From Papaver somniferum (taxonomy: Eukaryota > Streptophyta > Magnoliopsida > Ranunculales > Papaveraceae): a stretch of DNA of 64,000 nucleotides. The first letter of the stretch is position 1, and every line of letters starts with the position of its first letter. The stretch spans positions 37,247,393 to 37,311,392 of the forward strand of contig NC_039361.1 in NCBI RefSeq assembly GCF_003573695.1. The letters are read 5' to 3'. The notes below the pieces were generated by a model that did no database searches, was not told where the DNA came from, and saw only the letters and a program-made list of their open reading frames with translations. This document shows positions 1 through 11,185 of this stretch, in pieces. The translations under genes and the position numbers were made by a program.

Positions 1-1
1 T

Positions 2-1140
2 CACAAGATAGCTGGTCTTAGGTCTGGGCTAGTTACAGGTTCTAACACAAACGGCGCTAGCACTAGCAACAACAACAATGAGGACATCCCGGAAACCATT
101 CCGGCCTCTAAAAATGACGGTGGTGATGTTACTCCTCCTCATGCTAACGCGGAAGGTCATCCTCTGTTCAGCCGACACCCTGAGGAAGTCAGAGGAAACC
201 CACCACCTACCATTGATGATCTCATCAAAGTGCAAGAAACTCTCGCAAAGAATCAAGCCGATATGGCTACATCATAGAAAGAGCTATTTGACCATATGAA
301 GACCCTCACTAACAAGATATCAGAGAAAACTCAAGAAAAAGAAAAAGAGAAGGAGAAATCCTCAGATGCTGATCCTGAGGTGGTTCCCATTCATACAGTA
401 GATGACGACGAAGTTCGCAAAGCTGCAGACGATCCATCAACAAAAGAATCATCAAATTTCATTACTCGGTAAGATTTGCGCCTTATGGAGAACCGTGGAA
501 AGAATAAGACATCACATGTCCATCGTCACCAGCCTCTATACCCTGCCGCTACGCATAGGATCCCTCTTCCAAAAGGTTATACTTCTCCAACTTTCACTCT
601 GTATGATGGAACTGGCAACGCTCGAGAGCATGTATCTCGTTTCCTGGAAGCCTTGGGAGAACATGAAAACAACCATGCTGTTCGCCTCAAGGAATTTTCA
701 AAATCTTTGAAAGGCAGGGGATACACCTGGTACAACAACATCGCACCGGGGACTATCAACAATTGGGGAGAAATGATTAATTCCTTCTACAGGAAGTACT
801 TCTTCGTGTCGGAGAAAGTCACTCTCTCTGATCTTGGAAGAATGTTTCAGAGGGTCAGTGAGTATCCCAATGACTACGTGAAAAGATTCAGAGTTCAGGC
901 CCTGGACTGCCATGATCCGAATGTCACGGAGAAACAACTGGTATATTTGTGCATCAATGGCATGATACCAGTTTACAGAGCTTTACTGGAAAATCTTCAT
1001 TTCCAGACTTTCTCGTAACTTCACGAAGCTGCGAAGAGATCGGCAACTACTGCACCTGCTCTACCGGAAAGAGCAAAATCTACAAAGACTGAAGAATCGC
1101 GAGACACCCGAGGAAGCAGTACAACCTACAACCCTCCACC
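2..1140 (+). pseudogene. Ty3/gypsy retrotransposon gag (decayed)
   Basis: One reading frame (2, 5, 8...) runs from the window edge to about 1140 if stops at 275, 470 and 1016 are ignored. The first part is charged and low-complexity, with a Lys/Glu-rich stretch near 320-360. From about 540 to 1015 it reads as a retrotransposon gag domain (PF03732 type): an opening PKGY, then a segment around FLEALGEHENN, a WYNN motif, and FYRKYF. Gag proteins form the particle that packages element RNA. Two of the three stops lie where the neighbouring reading expects Gln-Asp or Gln-Leu, so they look like C-to-T changes in CAG or CAA codons. The frame shifts by one near 1141 and the reading continues as the next feature. 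The 5' LTR lies outside the window. The superfamily call is firm; the Tat lineage is inferred from context. Confidence 0.8.
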
Positions 1141-1141
1141 A

Positions 1142-1908
1142 ATACTGTTGCAGAAGGGAGAAAACGCAAGGCTGAACCTCCGAGTAAGCATACCTTAGCT
1201 CCTCCAAAAACACAAAAGAAGGACAAATCAGAGAGACAAGACCCTGGACAACGTACATAAACTCCTGATCAAGATACACCCGACTTTCCTCTCCCCATTG
1301 GAGAAGTGCTCGAATTACTGGATGCCTGGATCCAAGATGGTGTAATCAAACTTCCATATGTCAGGAAAGAGCCAACTGAGGAAGACATGGAAAATCCTCG
1401 TTACTATCGCTTCCACAGGTTCGTCAATCACCCCACAAGTAGCTGCAAAGTTTTGAAATGCATATTCAGGGAAAAAGTTGAGTCAGGATAGCTTAATCTG
1501 GGAGCTGAAGGAGTGCACAGAGACCCCCTCCCCGTCAGGACTTTCTCCATCACTGGAGAACCAGTCAAGGAAGCAGTCCAATCATTGATAGAGCATGTCT
1601 GCGAGTTACTCTATTTTTCAAAGGCGCAAAGGGGAGACATGTTCACGGCTTTTAACCACATAGTTCCTGGAAAACGCCTGCTGATTCTAGAAGTACCTCC
1701 TGAACCTTCATCCACTGACAAAGAAATGTATGACTGGGGACTGCTCACCACAGTACCTATTAAAGGAAATGAATTCAAGAGAGCATTTGTTGATGTCGGC
1801 ACTGCCATCAACATCATTCCTTTGAAAACTCTCAGAGCCGCTGGCATTACTCGACAAGAGGATACTCACGCTCAAATGGTGGTGATGGCGCCTGAAAACT
1901 TTGTCTAA
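1142..1908 (+). pseudogene. Ty3/gypsy gag-pro linker and aspartic protease (decayed)
   Basis: Frame 1 continues the upstream gag after a one-base shift. It has a basic linker (1150-1260), a segment typical of plant gypsy polyproteins (1306-1490, around LDAWIQDG and YYRFHR), then a protease-like region (1640-1905) with DVGTAINIIP at about 1795-1825, matching the active-site region of retropepsins, in which the first Asp is catalytic. Proteases of this type cut the element polyprotein. Stops at 1258 and 1489 look like CAA and CAG codons turned into TAA and TAG. The reading ends at TAA 1906. No reverse transcriptase, RNase H or integrase follows in any frame for the next 6 kb, so the pol module has been deleted or never belonged to this copy. 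Confidence 0.72.
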
Positions 1909-4215
1909 ATTAGGGTTTGGCATGCCGAAACCCTAATTAGGGCTCCTTAGTATAATCGTTGTAAAATTCTTTTACGAACTCGGATTTTGACGGTATGCCC
2001 CTCCATCTGACCAGAAAAGAGTTTCCTCTCTCCTCACGCGGGAATATTTAGGTTTTAAGCTCGTTAGGTACGTGAAAACAGCCCGATAGTAAAATTCAGG
2101 AGGGATATTGCGGGCCCGAGGTGACATAGTCGTGCCAGTCATCTATTCCCATTCATGGAGGAAGAAGGAATCTTCATTCTGTTCAAGCTCTAAAAATCCG
2201 CCCGCATGAAAAGAGGCATCGACTTTCTTCTGTTTTTTCTGTTGCTCGTCCGGATCCGTGCTTTCTTCTGCAGTGTCTCTCCAGTGGATTCAAAAATTTA
2301 CCAAACTCCACTGCATTCTTGGGACGGATGGATATATGCTCGGCAACGATCATATCAAGGCTAATCTTGGAGATTGTTGTTGCGTTGTCGGTCCATTCTT
2401 GACTTTAGGTTGTTCAGCGTCTGTACCTTCTGATCGCGATGATGATATGTCGTGGATGATTGTATGGTAGAAATCTTCCGAAGACACAGGGTAAAATAGA
2501 TGAGTTGGGAGACATTCTGTTACCGATGTGCTGCTATCAAGTCTTCAAGGACTTTATTTCAAGAGACATCCTTCGAACCAGCTTCTGAATCTTGGACTAT
2601 CGTATGGAATCGGATGCAGTGGGAAATTCTCAAGTTATATTTCTGTTAGATCCGATGGCATGGCCGAATATGTCAATGTATCTTTGTGGCGTTCTTTTGG
2701 AGTCTTCGATGCATACGTACGGCTTCATATTGAGAAATTCCTGCGAATCGTAAAACTTCAGCAGTGACGATGTTGAAATCAGAAATAACCAAGTTGAGGG
2801 GAGTAAAGCTGTCCCATGATGGTAGTCCTCATGTGTAGCCCATTTTCTTTTCATCGCCTCAATCCACGTTCACGGGATTTGATATAAGATTATCGTACTA
2901 TTCTGGATGTGACGTTGGGATGCTCAGAAATTACATGATGAAAAATTCTGGATAGTGAAGTGGCAGGAATGAGAGAGTTATGTTATCTATCATGGCTCCC
3001 TCTGTTTCTTCAAGAAAATGTTTCAGCCGCGTCTCTGGAGTTATCTCATGAGTCTTTAATGATCGTCAGGATGGATTGCGATGAGAAGTCCCCACTCGTA
3101 TTGTTCTTCAGTTTCTGAAGTTGTTTTCCTATGAGCAGGTTTGGGATCCTCCGCGGCCTCGTAAAGAGTTGAATGCGTCTTCTAGACAGAGAGGTGATGA
3201 TATTCTTGCGCTGCATTTTTGAAAAGTAGATGACCTTGTTGTGGTTATGGATTTTTGGATGACTGTATCTTCCGAGCTTTGACAGTGAAGATATTCCGTG
3301 TATATCCTCAGTCCTCAAGTATGGTTTACATGTTTCCATCTTTGTAGTGATTGCTGCTACGGTGAAGCTCTGGCTGGTATCAACAAATGAGCGGCAACAG
3401 TTCTTGGTAGCAGATGTAATCAGGAGAGACTACATTGTCGTGGTAACAAAGTAGGTTGGATGGAATTGTATGGGCTTCCGTGGAAGTAAAGAGATTGGCT
3501 GGATGCGTAAGCGGGCAAACTGTCCATGATCACGAGTTTTTGGCGAGATGGATCAAAAGGTGGCCACGACTACGAAGATTGGTTGGCTGTGATCATGATC
3601 CTTGACATGGGGAGCGTAGTGGTACGACCTTTTGCAGGAAGAAGCGGCGCTGAAACAGCTTCGACTCTTGGAGGAGATGTTGAAACTTAAGAAGCCAAAC
3701 GCTAAAGCTTCGACTTCGGATCCTGGAACAGCTTATGAAGAGAACGTTGAAGCGGAGCGGCTGCTGGAGCGAGCGTTGAAGCGAAACGGCTGTCAGGGTG
3801 AACGTTGAAGTGGAGCGGCTACGTTAATCAGTAGGATATCAAACTGGACACCCTTCAGGCGAACAATGGTTAGGAGTCCCCAGTTCCATCTATCAATCGT
3901 GCTTTCCAGGAGACGTTGGGGTTTGGGAACGACTTCTCTGGTTCGAAACGGCTGCTTCCCTGATGTAGTATGGTTGAGGGCTGCAAATATGCCTTGATGT
4001 TGCGCCTACATAATCTCACATAAGTGTTTCATCATAGACTGCACGATTTTGTGAGCGAATTCCCCGGAAACCATGCAGCTCCTGACAAGAAGAGAGTCTT
4101 TGTGAACTCAGGGGGGTTGCTGATTTTCTTTGCCTCGATTTTGGAGAAGTCATTCCTGATCTTTACGTGTTATGAAATTGGATTGTTGATTCCCTTCCAC
4201 TGGGCGTTCATAAAC
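1909..4215. other. Non-coding, probable retrotransposon-derived sequence
   Basis: No recognisable gene on either strand; open frames are short and match no family I know. At 1911-1940 a near-palindrome of the type AATTAGGGTTT...AAACCCTAATT follows the protease stop, and a related copy is at 7767-7800, so the boundaries of this 6-kb block share sequence. Around 3680-3830 degenerate repeats built on GTTGAAGCG and GCGGCT occur several times. Confidence 0.45.
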
Positions 4216-4217
4216 AA

Positions 4218-4410
4218 CGCTGGAAGGATGCAAGCTGCTGTAAAGATGCAAGTTGTTACCGCTGGAAGGATGCAAGCTGTCGGCGCTGGAGAGCTGCAAG
4301 TTGTTAGTGCTGGATCAGATTGGAATGGGCGCTGGCTTGGCGTAGGCGCTTGGCTTGGCGTGGCGCGGACTGTTGGCTTGTCACGACGCTGGCTTGGCGT
4401 GGCGCGGTAG
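4218..4410. repeat. Two short-unit minisatellites
   Basis: At 4218-4310 a unit of about 40 bases built on GCTGGAAGGATGCAAGCTG is repeated with changes. At 4325-4410 a GC-rich unit built on GGCTTGGCGTGGCGCGG occurs three to four times. The second resembles in composition the larger arrays at 6.2-7.8 kb, also rich in TTGGCGYGG, so they may share an origin. Confidence 0.6.
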
Positions 4411-5358
4411 CAATAAAGTGGGCAAGCATATTCCAGGTCTGTACTCCAGCGTTTCTCCTCCAATTTGTTTTCTTGTTTTTCTTGTGTTGGTGCAAACCCT
4501 GGCCATAGGTATTCCTTCCATAAATCTGTATAAATATTGTTCTTCTGAACTGGTGTAAACCCTAGCCGTAGGCATGCCTTTCATAAACTTGTAGAAATAA
4601 TTCATCATAAAAAATTCCTCTTTGAATATCACCGTAGTAACGTCGTCTACCTCATGAATAGTGACGGGTAATGATTATTATTCAAAGTGGGTACGTACGG
4701 GTAGGTGACTGATTCCACGAAGAACCGGGCGTTAGGGTTTTCTTCATTTTTTTTTTGTAAGTCAAACAAAGCGTCTGGTTTATGGTTTGATTTTCTGGAT
4801 TTTTGGGTTGATAGACAAGTGTTACCTATGAGGGTTTTGGATTATTATTCGGGATGAACTGTTTTAAGATGATGTCGTTTTTGGTTATGATTGTAACAGA
4901 TACAAACATCCCAGTGAAGATATGGAACCGTGAACGTTGCGTGTCGGTAGATGACATGGGATGAAACATAACATGGCTATCGGTTTTATCATTCCCGTGA
5001 AAACTTGAAATAGTAAACCATGTATTTTGTCTAGGCAAGACTTACTCGGTTTTTTGGATCTGCTAACGAAAAATGAGTCAGGTGCAAGTCCGAGTTTTGT
5101 GGGAAGCACCGCGATTGTGGAAAGTCCCCAGTCATCCCTGAGTCACTTGATAATCGAGTCATCGATCCCTGGGCGGATTGTTTGCTTTTAACCTCTGGGA
5201 AGTCCCCAATTGTCCCTTCCAGTGTCATGACTGGTAATCGGGTCGTCTGGTAGCTGAGTCGTCGATCCCTGAGTGGATCGTTTGCCTCTACCGTCCTGAC
5301 TTCTGGGTCGAAGTATGAGATCGAGGATTGAAAATTGACATTGTAACCGAAAGATCAA
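4411..5358. other. Non-coding, likely leader of a minus-strand LTR element
   Basis: No supported gene. Read on the minus strand, this stretch lies directly downstream of the primer-binding-like site at 5359-5378, where the untranslated leader of a Ty3/gypsy element would be. A motif reading GGGGACTT on the minus strand and a sentence like CGATCCCTGRG on the plus strand occur twice (5115-5175 and 5205-5280), so the leader contains an imperfect duplication of about 100 bases. No gag follows on that strand. Confidence 0.4.
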
Positions 5359-5378
5359 TTTCCCACTGTGGTCGCCAA
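5359..5378 (-). other. Primer-binding-site-like sequence (minus strand)
   Basis: On the minus strand the sequence reads TTGGCGACCACAGTGGGAAA. TGGCGAC...GGG directly after an LTR is the usual form of the primer site in Tat-type and related plant Ty3/gypsy elements. It lies just inside the end of the minus-strand LTR-like block that starts at 5379, which fixes the orientation of that block. Confidence 0.55.
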
Positions 5379-6160
5379 TTGTTTGTGGGTGAAAATGGTT
5401 TCTGCTGATTTCGGTAATTTCGGGTATGCAGGTGAGAAACGAATTTAAAACCTAAACAATGTACTGCAAGGGAGTACTTTAGATTCGAGAGATCAATCTG
5501 TACAAGTACGGGCTAAACCAAGAAATGGTCGTTCCAGACTTGCTTCGGTCACAAAGTGAAGGAGAATGGGTTGGTTTTGGGTAGGGAAGCAAGGAAAGTG
5601 ATGAGACCAGAATAGTTGATTCTGGAAGAGTAGTTGTGTTACGACTTGTATCAGAAAGTGGAAGGCTAGCAGATGTAAAGCTAGTAAACGTTTTCTGAGT
5701 GGTGTATGCTCCTGACTGAACCTGTTGTTCGGTGGAAATAGGTAAGACCTATTTATACAAGTCAAACTGAAACGTACTCTGGTCTCATTAAGGAATGGAA
5801 GAAATGGGTGAGTAAATGGGAGGAGGTGGTAACAGTTAACGCATGGAATTGATGTTCTATAAAACCGTTAACGCATAGAATTGATGTTCCATGAAACCGT
5901 TAACGCATGGAATTGATGTCCCATAAAAGAGCGTTTCACCATTAACTCCCTGTATTTACTAACCGCCTCATCCTTATGACACTTCCTTATGACGGGCGTG
6001 GTGTATGATGCACGTTGTAGACCGCCAAACCAATACCCAAAGAGGATCCCCCAGTTTTTGTTGATGTCTCGAATGTCTTTGTGGAAAACATGTAGCATAT
6101 TGTTGTTGCCTGGCAAGTCGTACTTGGGAGACTTGCTAGCTTGGTGACCTTCGAAGGTTG
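5379..6160 (-). mobile_element. LTR of a Ty3/gypsy element, minus orientation (upper boundary uncertain)
   Basis: Read on the minus strand, 5460-5600 matches the plus-strand block at 14835-14960 in a collinear series of words: GTGACCGAA, CTGGAACG, TTCTTGGTTTAG, ACAGATTGATCTCTC and ACTCCCTT. The two blocks therefore belong to one LTR family inserted in opposite orientations. The 3' end of this copy is set by the primer-binding-like site at 5359-5378. The 5' end on the minus strand is not visible to me and is placed near 6160 only because LTR-like unique sequence ends there. No coding capacity. Confidence 0.55.
5831..5930. repeat. Three direct repeats of 32 bp inside the LTR
   Basis: GTTAACGCAT begins at 5835, 5867 and 5899, so the period is exactly 32 bases; the unit continues with GGAATTGATGTTCYATRAAACC. 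Repeats of this size in the U3 part of plant LTRs often carry enhancer-like activity, but no function can be read here. Confidence 0.8.
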
Positions 6161-6174
6161 AGATTTTGCATCTT

Positions 6175-6850
6175 AATCCAAAAGGTAGTCGTTGATCGTT
6201 GCACTCTTTCGTTTTGGTGGCCGCATAGGGAAGGCTAGCATGGTGGCGTGGCTAGGTTGGCATGCCATTTGCATGTCATGCCTTGGCGCGATTTGGCGTG
6301 GCCAAACTAGGGTTTCGGGCCAAAGGTTACCATGCGGCGTCTGGTAACCTTAGACGGCTAGGATTTGCTCCTAGGATTGAAGGGAGACCGTTTATTGTCG
6401 CACGCCTTCGTTTTGGTAGCCGCATAGGGAAGGCCAGCATGGTGGCGCGGCTAGGTTGGCATGCCATTTGCATAGCATGCATTGGCGCGGTTTGGCGTGG
6501 CCAAACAAGGGTTTTGGGCCAAAGGTTACCATGCGTCGTCTGGTAACCTTGGACGGCTAGGATTTGCTCTTTGGATTGAAGAGAGACCGTTGATTGTCGC
6601 ACGCCTTCGTTTGGGTAGCCGCATAGGGAATGCCAGCATGGTGGCGCGGCTAGGTTGGCATGCCATTGACATGGCATGCCTTAGCGTGTCCAAACTAGGG
6701 TTTTGGGCCAAAGGTTACCATGCGTCGTCTGGTAACCTTGGACGGCTAGGATTTGCTCTTGGGATTGAAGGACGATCGTTGATTGTCGCACGCCTTCCTT
6801 TTGGTAGCCGCATAGGGAAGGCCAGCATGGTGGCGCGGCTAGGTTGGAAT
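6175..6850. repeat. Tandem array, four units of about 190-199 bp
   Basis: The word CCGCATAGGG recurs at 6221, 6420, 6619 and 6809, giving spacings of 199, 199 and 190 bases. Each unit also holds AAAGGTTACCATGCG, CTGGTAACCTT and GATTGTCGCACGCCTTC. The motif GGTTACCATGCGNCGTCTGGTAACC is an inverted repeat and could fold into a hairpin in every unit. Long apparent frames across the array arise from the lack of stops in the unit, not from a gene. Confidence 0.9.
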
Positions 6851-6954
6851 GGGGCCATGACAAGGTGCGTTTGGCATGGCACGGTAGGGGCCAAGGGATT
6901 GGCATGGACGGTTTGGCTTGGCATGGAGGGGCAAGGGTTTGGCATGCCGTTGGC

Positions 6955-7770
6955 ATATAGTTGTGTCTGGCATGGTTTGCCATTGGCACGGTAGTGCGGC
7001 TAGCATGGTTGGCATGCCTTGGCACGGTAGTTGTGGTTGGCATGGTTTGCCATTGGCACAGTGGTGCGGCTAGCATGGTTGGCATGCCTTGGCGCGGTAA
7101 TTGTGGCTTGCATTGTTTTCCATTGGCACACTGGTGCGGCTAGCATGGTTGGAATGCCTTGGCGTGGTAGTTGTGGCTGGCATGGTTTGCTATTGGCACA
7201 GTGGTGCGGCTAGCATGGTTGGCATGCCTTGGCGCGGTAGTTGTGGCTGGCATGGTTTTCCATTGGCACAGTGGTGCGGCTAGCATGGTTTGGCATGCCT
7301 TGGCGCGATAGGTGTGGTTGGCATGGTTTTCCATTGACACAGTGGTGTAGCTAGCATGGTTGGCATGCCTTGGCGTGGTAGTTGTGGATAGCATGGTTTG
7401 CCATTGGCACAGTGGTGCGGCTAGCATGCTTGGCATGCCTTGGCGCGGTAGGTGTGGCTGACATGGTTTTCCATTGGCGCAGTGGTGCGGCTAGCATGGT
7501 TGGCATGCCTTGGCGTGGTATTTGTGGCTGACATGGTTTTCCATTGGCACAGTGGTGCGGCTAGCATGGTTTGTCATGCCTTGGCGCGGTAGGTGTGGCT
7601 GGCATGGTTTTCCATTGGAACAGTGGTGCGGCTAGCATGGTTGGCATGCCTTGGCGCCGTAGTTGTTGCTGGGATGGTTTTCCATTGGCACAGTGTTGCG
7701 GCTAGCATGGTTGGCATGCCTTCGCGCGGTAGGTGTGGCTGGCATGGTTTGCCATTGGCACAGGGAGAAT
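6955..7770. repeat. Tandem array, about 11-12 units of 70 bp
   Basis: A 70-base unit built on GCGGCTAGCATGGTTGGCATG, CCTTGGCGCGGTAG and GGCATGGTTTKCCATTGGCAC repeats without interruption, with scattered substitutions and occasional one-base length changes. Because 70 is not a multiple of three, similar open frames reappear offset by 70 bases (starts 6961, 7031, 7101). The array directly precedes the downstream end of the PMD gene. It shares GGTTGGCATGCC with the 190-199-bp array upstream, so the two may have a common source. Confidence 0.92.
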
Positions 7771-7936
7771 TAGGGTTTTGGCCTGTCGAAACCCAAATTA
7801 GCATTTAAAAAAAGGTACCCTGGTAATTTTCTCGCAGAAAAATTAAAGGGTTCAATAAATGTGCTTGGTTTGTACATTATTACTCAAGTTCTGTGACGTC
7901 ACTGTCTGACTAGGGTTTTACGATTTTAAACCTAGG

Positions 7937-10900
7937 CTAAAAACCACCATCAACACCCGCATATCCGATGGGAACGCTGAACCCACCAACTAGTACATGA
8001 TGCGAGAGTGATACATCAAATGGAGGATCAAAAGCAACTCCTACACTTGGATATTCATGCACCACTATATGGTTCTCAGTTACTGGGGCAGCTTCCACAG
8101 TCAGGGAAATAGTTTCTTCAGTATTCTCTACTGGTGGCTCAGTTTCTTCTATCACTGGAGCAGCAACAATCGAGGTTTCCATAACTTCAGTGACAAACTT
8201 CTCATGGCCTTCAAGTGCAGAGATGGTTTCCTCTTCATCAATAAATCCAGGGCATCTCGATCCATCCTTATTGGTTTCAGTATCCTCAACTTCGGTATTT
8301 GACACCTAATGCGAAGATTACATGAGGTTAGAGCAATCTAAACATGAAACCAAATGAGATCATAAAATAAAGTATACAAGCAGTCCAACATCATAAAGGT
8401 TCATTATTATACACTCAAGGCACGAGCAAATAACATGAAAGTCATGAAAATACGTTTTGCGGTAAGCTCGTCTGAGGAGACTTTACTCTGCCCTGTACAA
8501 GATGACGAACTGGGAGCAATATACAAAGAATCTGAGGATGGGTTATATACCATTCTCTTTGTATGTATGTCCTCTTCAACATGTCAAAATTTTATAACAA
8601 TCCGATGAACGAGCAGGGAGATATGGTCAAGACATTGGACAACGTACTGTCTGAAAAAGTTTATTGTTTCGCCTTTTTCAGGCCCTAAACGTGCTCAAAA
8701 CTTAAAAAGCTTCTTTCCTAAAGCTTGGAAATTCTATGGGCTTAAAGATACATATGCAGATCATGAAAATCTGACTCCAGATGAAGATTTTATGGTGTTT
8801 TTGCTAAAAACTGGGTTCTGAATTTTCTGACGACGAATTTCGACAAAGTTTTTCGTATATGCACGTGAATTCTCATACATTCATTCACAAATAAGCAATT
8901 TCATACTTCTATGAAGAGGTTCCAAGACATGTACTTACTTGGGGAGTATCCGAAGCGTTCAAGGAGTTGGGATTGCCCGTGTCAACATCAAGAGGCTTAT
9001 TACTTCCATTCGGTTCTGAATCTTTGGGATTTTCTTCGTCTCTATTCTCTGAGGATGACCGAGTATCAGCACTCTCCACCTCCATGAAGACATCCTCCTG
9101 GACATATTCACAAACAATTAACATTTTACATATGAAGCATTATAATTGGCTACAAGGAAGAATACTCACGTCATTTTCTTCTTCAACGCTCAAATCAGGA
9201 ATTGTCTGCCCAACATCAGAGAATTGAAGACCGTCAATACTACACGGAGCAAAGTTCTGTAACCAAATAACAAATATTGGTTTTACGATCCTAGTAATAC
9301 GGGTAGAAGAAGTCACGGAGGAAAAGTGTCGACAACTCACCAAAGAAACAACCGGAGACTTTATGTTGTTAGGCAGCAGCTTACAATTCTTGTTCCTACC
9401 TTCTCCACCATGAATAATTGTTTTTGCTTCCGAGAAATTCACTTCAAGATGAGGTCCTACAGCACGACCGTCCTGCAAAAGGAAATTGAGGTGATAATCA
9501 AAGGCAATTATTTTAATTTTACGAAGAATGTGCAAAAAATACATACTGGTGAACATCCTGGAGATATCTTTTGTTTATCGCCGCCAGAGATGTGTTTCAA
9601 TCTTGGTCGAGAAGCAATCATATCAGCATAACGAGGCTCTTTCACCAAAGGTTGACTAACCCTTATAAAATCATGTAAGCGTTCAAATTGCTGGTTCCAT
9701 AAATCTATATAATCCGGAGTTACATATGTAACTCGGTCAGCACAAGGGAACCAATAAGAGCTTCCTTCGACATGTGTACGGTCTAAACAAGTCTTAATCT
9801 GTTCTACCGACGGTTTGTTCCTCCGAAAAGTTGGAACGCATTGATCCATGCCCATCTAACGGGCTGCTCTATTAATGTTGTATTCCTCCACCGAAAAAAT
9901 CTCTATATGTTGCTTCTATTAAATAACTTGGAGTGCAGCTCAACATGAAGGATATTTCGCCATCGCTCAAGCCAGCAACTGATTTTAAAGCCATGCTTTC
10001 TCCAGCGTTGAAAGTTATCAATTGAGAAACATGAGGAGTAATCAGCACCCATGGATGGAAGTTAAACTCAGACTCATCGTCTACTACATCAATGAAACGC
10101 GTCTTGGATTGAGGCTGTTTTGTTGACCAACGCATTATCCTGGCGTTATCCTTCTCGGGAAAAATACGTCGAGAATCAGCGACATTCAACCCTTGCAAGA
10201 TACTACGGGGAATAGGTGCATACTTCTCGAAGCGTTCCCACATAAAGGCCTGGAGAAACATCGTGTTGGCGTAGCATTCAATCTTCGTAAAGCCGTTCGA
10301 AACACTGGAGTCTATAACCAAGGAGTCCAGGTTAGAGTACAAAGAACCCAAGAATAAGATGCCTATGGGAAGTTGTTCACCTTGATCCATCTTAATGGCA
10401 AAAGGGATTACAAGCCATAAACACAAGAAAGCAGCAATAGACAACATACCATCAGGTTCGTCGAGAGGGACATCTCGTGGCCACCAGTGTGGTAACCAGT
10501 GAGCATAACAACCTTTTCCAGAAGCCTTGTTAATTCTCTCCATCTCAGCTGTTAAGGTGTTGGAAATTGCCTTCTCTTCCATTGAAAGATCTCCAGGAAA
10601 GTTACCTATGATTGTAAGATGCAATAAAGCAACTACGTCTTCCAAGGTAATAGTAAACTCTCCCCAGATGCATATAAAAGTATGAGTTGGAATGCACCAG
10701 CGAGCAAGAAGGGTCACAATACCTCGTGCATCATGAAAAATATACAAATCTCCAGATGTTTGAATGTCTCTGGTAACCTGTGCTCTATCCAACATAGCTC
10801 TAACACGAGGAAAACCCAGCATGTGTCTTGACCATCCAGAAAATTTCTCTAAAGGTCGTCGAGAGAGTTTGAATTCTATAATTAAGGCAAGGAAAAGCCC

Positions 10901-11185
10901 TCGTTCAAGGAAAAACCGAATAGATGCTCGAGGAGTCACCAACTTATTTTGAATAACGGTTCTGGGATTTTTCAAAAGGAGAAATGTTGGAGTCTTGAGA
11001 CGTCTTTCAGTGTCTGGCTGAAACGCGAAGAATGCGTCATATGTATTCCGAACATTTTTTATTCCAGGTGCTTCTTCTTCTTCATCACCAATAGAAGTCT
11101 TATCCATACATGTATCATCTCTGGAAGCATCATTTTCCTGGGAGTCAGACATCCTTTCGAAGTAGTTGTAATGTGCACAAAGCAT
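7937..11185 (-). pseudogene. Plant mobile domain (PMD, PF10536) gene, five exons, antisense to gag
   Basis: Exons on the minus strand: 11185-9547 (a second likely start, MSDSQ, is at 11152), 9472-9341, 9256-9170, 9097-8939 and 8305-7937. Four introns have clean GT donors (GTATGT, GTGAGT twice, GTAAGT) and AG acceptors. Exon 1 carries the PMD: around residues 110-400 are LARWCIPTHTF, WGEFTITLEDV, GCYAHWLPHWWP and an FLCLWL stretch, and later MGMDQCVPTF and WNQQFERLHDF. The rest is acidic and poorly conserved. PMD proteins such as Arabidopsis MAIN/MAIL1 affect silencing and genome stability, and the domain is widespread in transposons. Damage is light: a one-base shift in a six-T run near 9895 and one TAG near 9856 where the family has Gln. 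The position, antisense to a gypsy gag and next to tandem repeats, matches the extra antisense ORFs of Tat-lineage elements; an ordinary host gene is the alternative. Confidence 0.8.

Noticed and set aside
2258..3339. Small ORFs of 70-97 codons on both strands
   Set aside because: No family, no codon pattern, no splice context; they lie in element-derived non-coding sequence.
6262..7808. Long plus- and minus-strand frames across the two tandem arrays
   Set aside because: They repeat with the 195-bp and 70-bp units, occur in several frames and both strands, and match no protein; they reflect missing stops in the repeat units.
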